56,242 nt of DNA from positions 1-56,242 of the forward strand of contig JAPUKU010000056.1 in NCBI GenBank assembly GCA_027295505.1, read 5' to 3'. The translations under genes and the position numbers were made by a program. The notes beneath the pieces are model-generated. The model did not search any database and was not told the DNA's origin. It was given only the letters and a program-made list of their open reading frames with translations. Origin of the DNA: Acidobacteriota bacterium (GTDB lineage Bacteria > Acidobacteriota > Polarisedimenticolia > JAPUKU01). Below are positions 55,839-56,242 of the stretch, piece after piece (the first letter of the stretch is position 1; the number at the start of each line of letters is the position of its first letter).

Positions 55839-56242
55839 ATGCACAAGGGAATGCAGCCCATAATCTTAGCACTGGCGGGACTCCTGGCGCTGTCCCCCAC
55901 CCAGGCTGAGGATAGCGAAGTTTCCGATCCCCCTCAGACGGCCCCCGCAACGCAGCCTCCCTCGAACGAGATCGAGCTGCCCCCCTCCAGTCAGAACCGG
56001 AAGCAGGAGCAACGTGTGCGGTCGAAACGGCCGCGCGGCAGGCCTCAGCGTGATGATCGAGCCCTGGAGATCCTGGACGAGATGATCAACGCCTATGGAG
56101 GCAACGAGCACCTGCTAGGGGTGAGCTCACGCTTCATCCGCAGCCGGCGGATCACAGGCCAGGGTATGGAAGCGCGTGAGACCATCATCACCGAGTACTG
56201 GAAGAAACCCAACCTTTACCGCCGTGAGATGGATGGACAGCA
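55839..56242 (+). CDS. LolA-like secreted protein, 3' end outside window
   Basis: First 134 codons of a gene that runs off the window. The signal peptide is MQPIILALAGLLALSPTQA (after a short MHKG), followed by a Pro/Gln-rich disordered linker with basic RSKRPRGRP, then ALEILDEMINAYGGNEHLL and TEYWKKPNLYRREMDG. The AYGG-to-KPNLYRRE pattern matches the start of periplasmic lipoprotein-localisation or outer-membrane lipoprotein-sorting-like proteins. Not enough is present to say more. Confidence 0.65.
   Translation, partial: MHKGMQPIILALAGLLALSPTQAEDSEVSDPPQTAPATQPPSNEIELPPSSQNRKQEQRVRSKRPRGRPQRDDRALEILDEMINAYGGNEHLLGVSSRFIRSRRITGQGMEARETIITEYWKKPNLYRREMDGQ

Overview
The window is 56.2 kb of dense, GC-rich bacterial chromosome with about 45 protein genes on both strands. 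No rRNA, tRNA, transposase, integrase or CRISPR array was seen. Every identifiable household gene (tandem UvrA, pyruvate kinase, Rho, type I glutamine synthetase, cystathionine beta-synthase, an MsbA-type exporter) is bacterial. The many lipoprotein or periplasmic products and a LolA-like protein point to a diderm. An uncultured Acidobacteriota-like or myxobacterial/deltaproteobacterial-like lineage fits the gene mix, but this is inference only.

Layout. 1-2870: 5'-truncated LCAT/PGAP1-like lipoprotein hydrolase and a sodium:solute symporter. 2753-8230 (-): double-length UvrA. 8398-11301: pyruvate kinase converging on rho, which appears to start at a rare ATT codon behind a perfect Shine-Dalgarno. 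11611-17051: small protein, NodB-fold deacetylase, a DUF1704/MATCAP-like zinc peptidase, an MsbA-like exporter and a receiver-PilZ protein. 17110-20731: glnA and a secreted subtilase flank an AT-rich divergent region that carries a perfect sigma-54 promoter pointing at the subtilase. 20958-27576: polyamine ABC transporter potDABC followed by two class-III aminotransferases. 27579-30055: HTH-receiver regulator divergent from a MoxR AAA+ ATPase and a VWA protein, joined by an A10 tract. 30261-36065: hybrid sensor kinase, DsbA-like protein, membrane proteins and a MerR-like coiled-coil protein. 36110-41676 (-): CBS, GT39, alpha/beta hydrolase and two BON proteins. 41770-44485 (-): a three-gene RiPP-like cassette (Cys-containing precursor, radical SAM/SPASM maturase, HPr-kinase-like protein). 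44748-47215: TPR protein and a Fis-type regulator. 47212-51894 (-): aminotransferase, small membrane protein, NCS1 permease, RraA-like protein and GNAT acetyltransferase. 52047-end: M50-like protein, APH-like kinase, aldehyde dehydrogenase with a HupE/UreH-like membrane protein, and a truncated LolA-like gene.

The strongest candidates for something undescribed are two. First, the RiPP-like cassette at 41770-44485, in which all three genes are coupled by 4-nt GTGA overlaps. Second, the MoxR/VWA locus at 28285-30055, where a run of ten A lies in the only 38-nt stretch open in both frames, so slippage or frameshifting could make both a free AAA+ subunit and an AAA+-VWA fusion like chelatase subunit D. 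Other notable points are the ATT start of rho, the sigma-54 promoter, the HExxxH DUF1704 protein with a 9-codon coupled leader ORF, and several promoters whose -10 box lies 7-10 nt from the start codon, which suggests leaderless mRNAs. All family calls come from reading motifs by eye; no database search was possible.
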